21,925 nt of DNA from JBGCED01 sp045106055. GTDB lineage: Bacteria > Pseudomonadota > Alphaproteobacteria > CBDDJK01. Shown here one piece after another: positions 13,959 through 20,653 of the stretch. The notes under the pieces were generated by a model that did no database searches, was not told the DNA's origin, and saw only the letters and a program-made list of their open reading frames with translations. The stretch is taken from positions 1 through 21,925 of the forward strand of contig JBGCED010000056.1 of NCBI GenBank assembly GCA_045106055.1, in the 5' to 3' direction. The stretch's first letter is position 1, and each line of letters begins with the position of its first letter. The position numbers were made by a program, and so were the translations under genes.

Positions 13959-14761
13959 TGCGTATCGCGCCTAAGCCCCCGAATGCCAAAAGAGACGAAT
14001 CCTTGAAGTCCACATCTAATAACGCGCCCAATCATCCAGCAGATCAGGCGAGCGCCCCCGACCCTGTTGCAAAATTAGAGCGGGTTGGCTTGCGCTATGG
14101 CAGCGGGCCAGAAATTCTGCATGATATCAGCTTGACCCTTAATCCTGGGGCATTTTATTTCTTAACGGGGGAAAGCGGGGCTGGAAAATCATCGCTGCTG
14201 CGGATGCTTTATTTGGCACATTTGCCTGCAAAAGGGCGAATGAAATTATTTGGTAAAAATGTGACACAATTAAACCGCAAGGATTTGCCTTTATTAAGGC
14301 AGCGTATCGGCATTGTGTTTCAAGATTTCAGACTGCTTGATCATTTAACTGTATTTGAAAATGTTGCTTTACCCTTGCGGTTAATGGGCGAAGAACGCCA
14401 TAATAGCGAGCCTTATGTGATGGAATTGCTAAAATGGGTTGGGCTGCTGGATTATGCAGAAGCATTGCCCAATATTTTATCGGGCGGTCAAAAGCAAAGC
14501 GCGGCAATTGCAAGGGCGGTGATCGGCAGGCCGCAATTATTGCTTGCGGATGAACCAACAGGCAATTTAGATGATCGCTTGGCGCAAAAATTAATGAAAT
14601 TATTTGAAGAATTAAACCGCCAAGGCGCAACCGTGATGATTGCCACCCATAATCATGGGCTGATTAGGCGGATGGGGCATCCAATTGTGCATATTGAACA
14701 TGGCAGCTTAACCCAAACCAAAGCACGGCTTGATGGCGGGCATGGTAAATATGAATTTTAA
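13955..14761 (+). CDS. ftsE: Cell-division ABC transporter ATP-binding protein FtsE
   Basis: ATPase of the FtsEX complex, which acts at the divisome by controlling cell-wall hydrolases rather than by transporting a solute. 268 residues. Walker A GESGAGKSS at 72-80, Q-loop FQDFRLLDHLTVFENVALPL, ABC signature LSGGQKQSAAIARA, Walker B LLLADEPTGNLD, H-loop ATHN; all functional residues are present. FtsE is normally about 220-230 residues: the first 38 here (Pro/Asn/Ser/Ala-rich) are an extra, probably disordered tail. The only start nearer the domain is a TTG at 14003, so the tail may be partly a mis-set start. The ATG overlaps the LOG-family stop. Confidence 0.95.
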   Translation: MMRIAPKPPNAKRDESLKSTSNNAPNHPADQASAPDPVAKLERVGLRYGSGPEILHDISLTLNPGAFYFLTGESGAGKSSLLRMLYLAHLPAKGRMKLFGKNVTQLNRKDLPLLRQRIGIVFQDFRLLDHLTVFENVALPLRLMGEERHNSEPYVMELLKWVGLLDYAEALPNILSGGQKQSAAIARAVIGRPQLLLADEPTGNLDDRLAQKLMKLFEELNRQGATVMIATHNHGLIRRMGHPIVHIEHGSLTQTKARLDGGHGKYEF

Positions 14762-15761
14762 GATTATTCATGCTAATATAATTCGCGTCTTTGGCTTGGA
14801 AAAGAAAGCGCGACCAGATAAAGCCGCCAAACGCCGCAAGCAACCGCTTGATTTGCCGTTTGAGCAGGATAATCATCGCGTCATTCTTGGGATGATGGTT
14901 GGGCTTTTGGTCATGCTTGGGGTGCTTGCTCTTGCAAGCGCGCTTAGTTTGCAGCATGTATCGCATAATTGGCGCACAGGGCTGGCACAGGCGGTATCAA
15001 TTGAATTGCCGCCGCTTTTAACCTTGGAAGCCCCGATAGCGCCAGATCAATTTGACGCGTCAAACAATCAAAATACAGCACAAGATGGCCGTATTGCGCG
15101 GGCGATTGCAATCGCGCTTGATCAGCCTAGGATAGAAGCGGCAAGGCTGCTTGGCGCACAAGAAATCCGCGATTTGATAAGGCCGTGGCTTGGCAGCAAT
15201 ATTGATGCCAGCAGGCTGCCCATTCCAAAGATCATTAAATTACAAATCAACCCCGTTGATCCCCCTGATTTTCAAGCATTAAGGCGCATATTGCAAAGTG
15301 AAATTGCAGGGGCAAGGCTGAATGATTATGCCAGCTGGCGTTCCAATTTGCTTGGCTATATCGGCGCGCTAAGCTTCGTTTCCTATGGGATATTGCTGTT
15401 GGTTGCGGTTTGCATTGGCGGGCTTATTATGTTTTTAAGCCTGTCTGGGCTTAAAGCCCACGCAGATTCAATCACACTTTTACATTTAATTGGTGCGCAT
15501 GATCGTTATATCGCCCAGCAATTTAAGCGGCTTGCAGTCAATTCAAGCTTAAAAGCGTCGATCATGGGCTTTATCTGCGGTGCTGCGATTTTGCTGATTT
15601 ATGGATATTTTATCCTGCCATCATCATTGGTCATGCATAAAATCACAATTCTGCCCTTATTTGGTTGGTTTATTTTGCTGTTCGTGCCGATTGGCGCGGT
15701 GCTAATCGCAGGATGGACGGCTTATTTAACCGTGATTAAGCGATTATCAAGAATGGTCTGA
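14751..15761 (+). CDS. ftsX: Cell-division permease-like protein FtsX
   Basis: Membrane partner of FtsE. 336 residues from the ATG at 14751, which overlaps the end of ftsE by 11 bases; in-frame TTG/ATG codons at 14730, 14733 and 14742 are alternatives, but GGCGGG sits about 10 bases before 14751. Four predicted membrane segments: residues about 46-70 (ILGMMVGLLVMLGVLALASAL), 200-227 (FVSYGILLLVAVCIGGLIMFLSL), 265-286 (ASIMGFICGAAILLIYGYFI) and 297-325 (PLFGWFILLFVPIGAVLIAGW). A periplasmic loop of about 130 residues lies between the first and second, where FtsX meets its hydrolase activator. Order and overlap with ftsE confirm identity although FtsX sequence itself is poorly conserved. Confidence 0.92.
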   Translation: MNFKIIHANIIRVFGLEKKARPDKAAKRRKQPLDLPFEQDNHRVILGMMVGLLVMLGVLALASALSLQHVSHNWRTGLAQAVSIELPPLLTLEAPIAPDQFDASNNQNTAQDGRIARAIAIALDQPRIEAARLLGAQEIRDLIRPWLGSNIDASRLPIPKIIKLQINPVDPPDFQALRRILQSEIAGARLNDYASWRSNLLGYIGALSFVSYGILLLVAVCIGGLIMFLSLSGLKAHADSITLLHLIGAHDRYIAQQFKRLAVNSSLKASIMGFICGAAILLIYGYFILPSSLVMHKITILPLFGWFILLFVPIGAVLIAGWTAYLTVIKRLSRMV

Positions 15762-16441
15762 TGGCAAAGTTAAAATTCAAACCTTATCTTATAAGCCCGA
15801 TTGCCAAATGGCGGCGGCGGCTGACCATCATCGCATTGCTGATGCTGATATGCTGGGGGGGCGGGCTTTTTTTATTTATGTCTAAAATCCCCCAAGATGC
15901 GACATTGAATCAGAATTTTTTTAACGATTCTCCCCCGCCAAATGGTGAATTTCCCTATCCCGCGATCATTGTCTTAACGGGGGGAAGCCTGCGCATTGAT
16001 AGCGGCATTAACGCGCTTAAAAATGGCTATGGCACGCGTTTATTCATTACAGGCGTTTATCAAGGGGTGGATGTGCAGCGCTTATTATCCCTAAGCCAAT
16101 ATCGCCAAACCAGTGATTTGGTGCAATCAATTGAGCTTGGGCATTTGGCAGAAGACACGGTTGGAAACGCGATTGAAATTGCGCATTGGGTTCAAGCAAA
16201 TAATATTGAGCGTGCAATCATCATTACGGGGGCATATCATATGCCGCGCAGCTTGCTTGAATTAAAGCATTATGTGCCTGATTTAACCATTAAAATTGCG
16301 CCTGTATTTCCTGAACATGTCAAGCTTGATTCGTGGTATTTATATCGCGGCACGCTTGGTTTATTAATCGGGGAATATCATAAATATGGCTTTGCCTATT
16401 TGCGCAGCCTGTTCTTTTTTAACAAAATGCATCAAAAATAG
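15761..16441 (+). CDS. DUF218 / YdcF-ElyC-like membrane protein
   Basis: 226 residues. One membrane segment near the N-terminus (about 21-41, LTIIALLMLICWGGGLFLFM) preceded by basic residues, so the rest should face the periplasm. The DUF218 fold is marked by AIIVLTGGSLRIDSGINALKNG, RLFITGV, the conserved acidic stretch HLAEDTVGNAIEIAHWV and RAIIITGAYHMPRSLLELKHY. E. coli relatives (ElyC, SanA) affect envelope integrity and peptidoglycan precursor supply; the biochemical function is not settled. ATG overlaps the ftsX stop by one base (TGATG), and plsC follows after 8 bp; this ftsE-ftsX-DUF218-plsC order recurs in alphaproteobacteria and ties the protein to the envelope. Confidence 0.85.
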   Translation: MAKLKFKPYLISPIAKWRRRLTIIALLMLICWGGGLFLFMSKIPQDATLNQNFFNDSPPPNGEFPYPAIIVLTGGSLRIDSGINALKNGYGTRLFITGVYQGVDVQRLLSLSQYRQTSDLVQSIELGHLAEDTVGNAIEIAHWVQANNIERAIIITGAYHMPRSLLELKHYVPDLTIKIAPVFPEHVKLDSWYLYRGTLGLLIGEYHKYGFAYLRSLFFFNKMHQK

Positions 16442-16449
16442 GGATCATC

Positions 16450-17154
16450 ATGCTTAAATTGCGCGCCTTATGTTTTAAATTTTGCTTTTATGGCTTAACC
16501 ATCGTTTTTTTACCATTATTTTTACCAACCTTGCTGCTGCCCGCTGCAAGCGCGCGAAAATTTTACCGTGCATGGTGCCAAACAGTGCTTTTTCTATTGA
16601 AAATCCTGTGCGGGATCAAGATCAAGGTAACGGGACGCCAGCATCTGCCGCAATCAGGAACTTCATATATCATCGCATCAGCCCATCAATCGGCGCTTGA
16701 GACTTTGCTTTATAATCTTTTATTTCCAGATTGCTGTTTTGTCTTAAAGCAAGAATTGGTGAAGATTCCCATTTTTGGCTGGTATTTGCAAAAAGCAGGC
16801 AATATTCAGGTTGATCGCGATGCAGGCACAAAAGCCTTGCGCCATATGCAAGAAGCGTCAAAAATTGCGCTGGATAAAGGGCATCCGATCATCATCTTTC
16901 CCCAAGGCACCAGAGTTGCTTATGGCGATAAAGCCCCCGTTTTACCAGGCGTATCGGCATTATACGGGGTGGGGGATGCTCCGCTTTATCCTGTTTCTTT
17001 AAATACGGGTAAATTTTGGCCTAAACGCGGATTGAATTTCAGCGCAGGCGAGGTAGAAATTAAAATCCATCCCGCAATCAAGCCCGACTTAAAAAGGCGG
17101 GAAATGATGGCGCATTTGCAAAATTGCTTTGATGAAAATCAAGTGCAACATTAA
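16450..17154 (+). CDS. plsC: 1-acyl-sn-glycerol-3-phosphate acyltransferase
   Basis: Makes phosphatidic acid from lysophosphatidic acid at the inner membrane. 234 residues. A hydrophobic N-terminal segment (about 8-32) anchors it. Acyltransferase motif I reads SAHQSALET: His79 with Glu84 in place of the usual Asp of HX4D, the variant common in alphaproteobacterial PlsC. Motif II is NIQVDRDAGTKALRHM (118-133), motif III is FPQGTRVAYG (150-159, Gln for the more usual Glu), and motif IV is PVSLNTGKFW. It is the last gene of the seven-gene rightward run. No hairpin terminator lies right after the stop; the first strong plus-strand terminator downstream is that of the candidate small RNA at 17431. 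Confidence 0.92.
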   Translation: MLKLRALCFKFCFYGLTIVFLPLFLPTLLLPAASARKFYRAWCQTVLFLLKILCGIKIKVTGRQHLPQSGTSYIIASAHQSALETLLYNLLFPDCCFVLKQELVKIPIFGWYLQKAGNIQVDRDAGTKALRHMQEASKIALDKGHPIIIFPQGTRVAYGDKAPVLPGVSALYGVGDAPLYPVSLNTGKFWPKRGLNFSAGEVEIKIHPAIKPDLKRREMMAHLQNCFDENQVQH

Positions 17155-17312
17155 TCTTTTCGCACCGCAGCATTACAAAAAATTTATAATTAATTTTAAA
17201 GCGTTGATTTAAAACAAATTTTTTGATATGCGTTTTTTGCATAGCACAGGTGCAATATTTACACTTGTTTCATGCTGCGATGCAGCGTATATATTAATCA
17301 TTCAAGACAAGA
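17155..17312. other. Non-coding AT-rich DNA with two short inverted repeats
   Basis: No protein gene is supported. Two small dyads precede the small-RNA promoter: ACAGGTG (17246-17252) with CACTTGT (17262-17268; one G-T pair), and ATGCTGC (17272-17278) with GCAGCGT (17282-17288; one G-T pair, 3-base loop). Either could be a regulator site for the small-RNA promoter; neither matches a site I can name. Confidence 0.35.
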
Positions 17313-17341
17313 TAGACATAAAAATTGTTTTGGTTTATATT
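17313..17341 (+). promoter_or_regulatory. Predicted sigma70-type promoter of the anti-SD small RNA
   Basis: TAGACA (17313-17318), 17-base spacer, TATATT (17336-17341): 5/6 match for each hexamer and the optimal spacing. Expected transcript start at about 17348-17349, 7 bases beyond. Related RNAs in Rhodobacter depend on RpoH promoters; the elements here look more like the housekeeping type. Confidence 0.5.
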
Positions 17342-17348
17342 TTTGATT

Positions 17349-17479
17349 GGCGGCGGCTTATTTGCAAATTTCCTCCTCCCCTCTTATCCATGGCAACATG
17401 GTTTTGCAAGGGCTTGCCTTACAATCATTCGCCCCGTGTGGTTTTTTTCTCCTCCTCCCTTACCACACGGGGCATTTTT
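17349..17479 (+). ncRNA. Candidate anti-Shine-Dalgarno small RNA (cuckoo / aR14-like)
   Basis: A predicted RNA of about 130 nt with two exact copies of CCTCCTCCC (17372-17380 and 17451-17459). This box matches the anti-Shine-Dalgarno end of 16S rRNA and is the hallmark of the alphaproteobacterial cuckoo RNAs (Sinorhizobium NfeR1/aR14 family, Rhodobacter CcsR RNAs), which pair with translation start sites or bind proteins. Structure read by eye: an outer helix TTGCAAA (17362-17368) with TTTGCAA (17403-17409), enclosing box 1 in an unpaired strand and an inner hairpin CCATG-GCAA-CATGG (17388-17401) with a GNRA tetraloop; then a short linker; then the terminator hairpin with box 2 in its 19-base loop. 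A promoter lies just upstream. In Rhodobacter the CcsR genes follow a small DUF1127 gene; I see none here. Family assignment is by motif and layout only. Confidence 0.72.
17431..17479 (+). terminator. Intrinsic terminator with anti-SD box in its loop
   Basis: Perfect 12-bp GC-rich stem GCCCCGTGTGGT (17431-17442) / ACCACACGGGGC (17462-17473), 19-base pyrimidine loop containing CCTCCTCCC, then ATTTTT (17474-17479). The strongest hairpin in the window; it ends the small RNA and could also stop read-through from plsC. Confidence 0.85.
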
Positions 17480-17689
17480 CTTCCCCCCCCTATCAATATA
17501 AGCTTCCTGCTCCCGCACTCAATCTTCCTTGCTTATTAAGGATATTATGCTTGGGCTGTAAGCAATGGAAATCTTTGAAAACTTTGAAAACTTGGAAAAT
17601 TTGCAGATAAAGCAGGTTTTGTAACTCAGGTTTAAATAAAAATCCTTCAACAACGCTTTTGATTTTATCCAGATCAGGATAAAGATAAA
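17480..17689. other. Non-coding DNA with a 9-bp repeat and a small hairpin
   Basis: No gene is supported. It contains a C-rich run (17483-17490), three tandem copies of CTTTGAAAA (17573-17581, 17582-17590, 17591-17599; the third reads CTTGGAAAA), and a perfect 7-bp hairpin TTTATCC-AGATCA-GGATAAA (17664-17683). Open frames crossing it on both strands have atypical composition and run through the flanking hairpins. Confidence 0.4.
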
Positions 17690-17690
17690 T

Positions 17691-17725
17691 AAAAAAGGTT
17701 TGGGGAAATTAATCACCCAAACCTT
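17691..17725 (-). terminator. Intrinsic terminator of the zinc-ribbon gene
   Basis: Stem AAGGTTTGGG (17695-17704) / CCCAAACCTT (17716-17725) with an 11-base loop; on the minus strand it runs into six T then ATTTAT. It begins 25 bp after the stop codon of the 56-aa gene and fits it well. Confidence 0.8.
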
Positions 17726-17750
17726 AATCTAACTTAAAACAAATATTTGT

Positions 17751-17921
17751 TTAAGCCGCCAAAGAAGAATCATTCCACGCAGAAGTTTGTTTGCAGTTGC
17801 TGCAAACACGCTCACCTGGCCAAGAAGAGCTGAATTCATTACGGCACATCAGGCATTTTCGCGCTTTGGATTCATATTTACGGTCAGATTCTGGTTTTTT
17901 ATTTTTGCTTGAATCGCTCAT
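17751..17921 (-). CDS. Small zinc-ribbon protein, 56 aa
   Basis: Reads MSDSSKNKKPESDRKYESKA, then RKCLMCRNEFSSSWPGERVC, then SNCKQTSAWNDSSLAA. Cys23-X2-Cys26 and Cys40-X2-Cys43 form a CX2C...CX2C zinc ribbon; the N-terminal 20 residues are Lys/Ser-rich and probably disordered. Small proteins with the pattern CLMC...F.S.W.GERVC..CK are, to my knowledge, common in alphaproteobacteria and uncharacterised; nucleic-acid or ribosome binding is a reasonable guess only. AAGGA lies 7 bases before the ATG and a clear intrinsic terminator follows, so this is a complete single-gene unit. It is easily missed because of its size. A 7-bp inverted repeat lies about 55-75 bp upstream. Confidence 0.82.
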   Translation of the reverse strand: MSDSSKNKKPESDRKYESKARKCLMCRNEFSSSWPGERVCSNCKQTSAWNDSSLAA

Positions 17922-17973
17922 TTTTTATCCTTGTTCGTTCGCTTTCAACAAATTATGCTTCAAAAACAATACA

Positions 17974-17995
17974 CAAAACCATATAAGGGGTTTTG
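17974..17995. promoter_or_regulatory. Inverted repeat upstream of the zinc-ribbon gene
   Basis: CAAAACC (17974-17980) and GGTTTTG (17989-17995), perfect 7-bp dyad with an 8-base spacer, 53 bp before the start codon. It is placed like an operator or leader hairpin. There is no T run long enough for a terminator. Confidence 0.3.
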
Positions 17996-18132
17996 GATGT
18001 GCAGCCTAAAGCATTCATTCTTAATGTTTAAATTAAATATTTAAAAATATGCATGAGAATATAGGGTCTATATATTCATTATCTATAGCAAATTTCGAAT
18101 CAAAATCCAAGTTTTTATTCCAGAAAGATCTA

Positions 18133-19107
18133 TTATTTTTTGCCTTGCCCTATAAATTCACTTATTTCTGTGATGGTTTGGGTGATGATGGGTTGGGGGG
18201 ACATTAATGGTTCATGCTTTGCATCAAGCCAGACGGTTTTAGGGCGAATATCCAAGGTTTCAAGCCATGAAGTGGCAGCATTGGCATCAACAATTCGATC
18301 ATTCTTTGCTTGAATAATCAGCCATTGATCCTGCTTTAGCTTGGCTAGGCTGGGAATTTCAGATCGTGTTTGCGACATGATGCCATTCATTGCCCGCATC
18401 GCTGCATAAAGCCAGCCCAATGTCGGGGATCCCACATAAAGCGCGGGGTCTTTTTCAATAAAAGCCTTGGTTCGATAAAAACGATCCTGGCAATCGGTTA
18501 ATGCATTATTTAAAAATTCTTTTTCATTGCGTTCATATTCGGCTTTGGGAATGACGCCAAGCGTTCTAAACCATGATAATTTCAAAGCAGGCTTTAAAAG
18601 CCATAACAGCGCCCAGCGTATTCTTTTTTGCTTATGCAGCGATAATAGCAGTGATAGCATCGGTGCAACCATGATGATTTTTTCAAATTGCTGGCTAAGC
18701 TTTGGGTAATGCAGCGCAACTTGACCGCCCATAGAGTGGGTTAGGATGATGGTTGGTGAAATTGAAAAATGTGTTTTTGCATGGTCTAGGACGCAGGTTA
18801 AATCCTCGACATAAGCGCTAAAATCATCAATATGCCCTGTGCCATTTGAAACAAGGCGGGTTGATTTTCCTTGCCCGCGCCAGTCAAAAATCAGCAGATC
18901 ATATCCTTTTTCGGTTAAAATTCCGATAATTTCATGGTATTTTTCAATAAATTCGGTGCGCCCTGTTAATAGGATGATTGTGCCTTTGGCATCCTTTGAT
19001 TGCTGCGCTTCATCGCTTTTGCAATAGCCCGCACGAAGCTTTATATTCGCATTCACCTTGACATAAAATTCATGGATATTTGGTGTTTTTGTTTCAGCTT
19101 TTGTCAT
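18133..19107 (-). CDS. Alpha/beta hydrolase, lysophospholipase (PldB-like) type
   Basis: 324 residues, S33-type hydrolase related to bacterial lysophospholipase L2 and monoacylglycerol lipases. Family marks: GTIILLTGRTEFIEKYHEI near residue 42 (the oxyanion-loop region), LLIFDWRGQGKSTR, and the nucleophile elbow ILTHSMGGQVAL with Ser125. Asp270 (IIQAKNDRIVDANAA) and His298 (WLDAKHEPLMS) complete the triad. No signal peptide, so probably cytoplasmic or membrane-associated. Likely substrates are lysophospholipids or acylglycerols, but sequence does not fix this. It is divergent from rph, with 148 bp between the two start codons. No terminator is evident between its stop and the zinc-ribbon gene, which lies downstream on the same strand. 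Confidence 0.85.
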   Translation of the reverse strand: MTKAETKTPNIHEFYVKVNANIKLRAGYCKSDEAQQSKDAKGTIILLTGRTEFIEKYHEIIGILTEKGYDLLIFDWRGQGKSTRLVSNGTGHIDDFSAYVEDLTCVLDHAKTHFSISPTIILTHSMGGQVALHYPKLSQQFEKIIMVAPMLSLLLSLHKQKRIRWALLWLLKPALKLSWFRTLGVIPKAEYERNEKEFLNNALTDCQDRFYRTKAFIEKDPALYVGSPTLGWLYAAMRAMNGIMSQTRSEIPSLAKLKQDQWLIIQAKNDRIVDANAATSWLETLDIRPKTVWLDAKHEPLMSPQPIITQTITEISEFIGQGKK

Positions 19108-19143
19108 TTCATTTGCGCTTCGTGATCAAGTTCAGTATAAGAT

Positions 19144-19171
19144 TTGTGATGATATGATGCTAAATTATATA
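19144..19171 (+). promoter_or_regulatory. rph: Predicted promoter of rph-rdgB-hemW
   Basis: TTGTGA (19144-19149), 16-base spacer, TATATA (19166-19171); 4/6 and 5/6 matches. Expected start near 19178, giving a leader of about 78 nt before the ATG at 19256. Confidence 0.35.
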
Positions 19172-19255
19172 GGATTATTATATAGCATTGATAATATTTA
19201 TAAACCATTCTTTAATCGTCCCATAATTTTTCAATTTTATTTCAAGGTATGTTGC

Positions 19256-19999
19256 ATGAGAAGCTTTGACCGATCCCCCGCCCAAATGCGCCCCGTTTCA
19301 ATGATGGTGGACGCCAATGCCTATGCCGAGGGAAGCTGTTTAATTAAATTTGGCAATACCCATATCTTATGCACCGCCAGCGTTGAAGATCGTGTGCCAG
19401 GCTTTTTAAGAAATTCAGGGAAGGGCTGGATCACCGCCGAATATGGCATGTTGCCGCGTTCAACCCATAGCCGTATGGACCGCAAGCGCAGCGCAGAATC
19501 AGGGCGCACCCAAGAAATATCCCGTCTTATCGGGCGTTCTTTGCGTTCTATTGCCAATTTAAAAGCCTTTGGTGAGCGGCAAATCATTGTGGATTGCGAT
19601 GTCTTGCAAGCTGATGGCGGCACCAGAACAGCGGCAATCACGGGGGCGTTTGTCTGTTTAACCCAAGCCTTTGCCCATCTAGACAAGCTTGGCGCGTTAA
19701 ATGCAATTCCGCTTAATGATCATGTTGCGGCAATTTCATGCGGCATCGTTCAAAATGAAGTATGCTGCGATTTGGATTATAAAGAAGATTCAAATGCTGC
19801 TTTGGATGCTAATTTTGTGATGAGCGCAGCGGGCGGCTTGATAGAGGTTCAAGCCACAGGCGAAACCCAACCCTTTGATGATGCGCATTTAACCCAGATG
19901 ATTGGGCTTGCACGCGATGCAACCCAAAAGCTGGTTGCGGCGCAGCAAACCGCGCTTCAAGGGCTGCCGCTTGAAAAGCTGATTAAACCAAAATCATAA
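19256..19999 (+). CDS. rph: Ribonuclease PH
   Basis: Phosphorolytic 3'-5' exoribonuclease that trims tRNA precursors and helps degrade structured RNA; acts as a hexamer. 247 residues from the ATG at 19256, chosen because AAGG lies 8 bases upstream and the family's N-terminal motif starts here (MRSFDRSPAQMRPV). A longer in-frame start at 19154 would add 34 hydrophobic residues foreign to the family and overlap the promoter. Signatures: GKGWITAEYGMLPRSTHSRMDR, GRTQEISRLIGRSLRS (Arg84 is the phosphate-binding arginine) and DCDVLQADGGTRTAAITGAFV with Asp120. A Phe-Asp pair replaces the usual Gly-Arg-like residues in the first motif. rdgB follows after 15 bp. Confidence 0.96.
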   Translation: MRSFDRSPAQMRPVSMMVDANAYAEGSCLIKFGNTHILCTASVEDRVPGFLRNSGKGWITAEYGMLPRSTHSRMDRKRSAESGRTQEISRLIGRSLRSIANLKAFGERQIIVDCDVLQADGGTRTAAITGAFVCLTQAFAHLDKLGALNAIPLNDHVAAISCGIVQNEVCCDLDYKEDSNAALDANFVMSAAGGLIEVQATGETQPFDDAHLTQMIGLARDATQKLVAAQQTALQGLPLEKLIKPKS

Positions 20000-20014
20000 A
20001 GGCATATTTAAACA

Positions 20015-20644
20015 ATGGATAAGCTTGTCATTGCCAGCCATAATCAGGGAAAAGTCGTTGAAATTCAAGATTTGTTGAAAGATGTTGTGCGCGAAGTTAT
20101 CAGCGCAGCCGATTTAAATTTACCTGAACCCGAAGAAGATCAAGACAGCTTCATTGGCAACGCCCAGCTTAAATCGGTTGCAGCTTGCATTGCAAGCGGG
20201 CTTCCTGCGCTTTCCGATGATTCTGGGCTTTGCGTGGATTGCTTAAATGGCGCGCCTGGCATTTATTCCGCGCGCTGGGCAGGGCCATTAAAAGATTTTG
20301 ATCTTGCCATGGTCTTGATCCATGAAAAAATGGAACAGCATCGCCGCAAGCAGCCTTATGGCGTTTCCCCATTAAATGATCGTGCCAGCATGGTATGTGT
20401 GCTGTCGCTTGCCATTCCAAACCCACTTGATCTTGAAAATCCCCATATTCATAATTTTGAAGGACGGGTTGAGGGCATGATGGCGTGGCCGCCACGCGGC
20501 AAGCTTGGCTTTGGCTATGATCCCATGTTTCAACCTTTAAACGAGGCTTTGACCTTTGGCGAGATGGCGCCTGCCGATAAGCACGCAATTTCCCACCGCG
20601 CCCTGGCCTTTCAGCAATTGCTTGAATCCAAGCTGTTTGAATAG
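20015..20644 (+). CDS. rdgB: dITP/XTP pyrophosphatase, RdgB/HAM1 family
   Basis: Removes ITP, dITP and XTP from the nucleotide pool by hydrolysis to the monophosphate, preventing their incorporation. 209 residues. Motifs: LVIASHNQGKVVEIQDLL at the N-terminus (nucleotide-binding loop; Ser replaces the usual Thr), DDSGLCVDCLNGAPGIYSARWAG with the metal-binding Asp pair, GKLGFGYDPMFQP, and SHRALAFQQL at the C-terminus. The middle (about residues 108-155) is a little longer than in E. coli. Placed between rph and hemW, the typical alphaproteobacterial order. Confidence 0.95.
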   Translation: MDKLVIASHNQGKVVEIQDLLKDVVREVISAADLNLPEPEEDQDSFIGNAQLKSVAACIASGLPALSDDSGLCVDCLNGAPGIYSARWAGPLKDFDLAMVLIHEKMEQHRRKQPYGVSPLNDRASMVCVLSLAIPNPLDLENPHIHNFEGRVEGMMAWPPRGKLGFGYDPMFQPLNEALTFGEMAPADKHAISHRALAFQQLLESKLFE

Positions 20645-20653
20645 AGACTCTGC

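Noticed and set aside
17347..17610. Open frame of 87 codons (and an overlapping 103-codon one) on the plus strand across the small-RNA region
   Set aside because: It runs through the promoter-proximal stem, both anti-SD boxes and the terminator, has odd composition (Ser/Pro/His from CCT runs) and no ribosome site. The RNA explanation fits better.
17519..17716. 65-codon minus-strand open frame after the zinc-ribbon gene
   Set aside because: Its start lies inside the terminator stem of the zinc-ribbon gene and it is mostly Phe/Ile/Lys/Ser from AT-rich repeats; no ribosome site.
19154..19255. Extended start for RNase PH
   Set aside because: The extra 34 residues are hydrophobic, unlike any RNase PH, and overlap the likely promoter; ATG at 19256 has AAGG in place.
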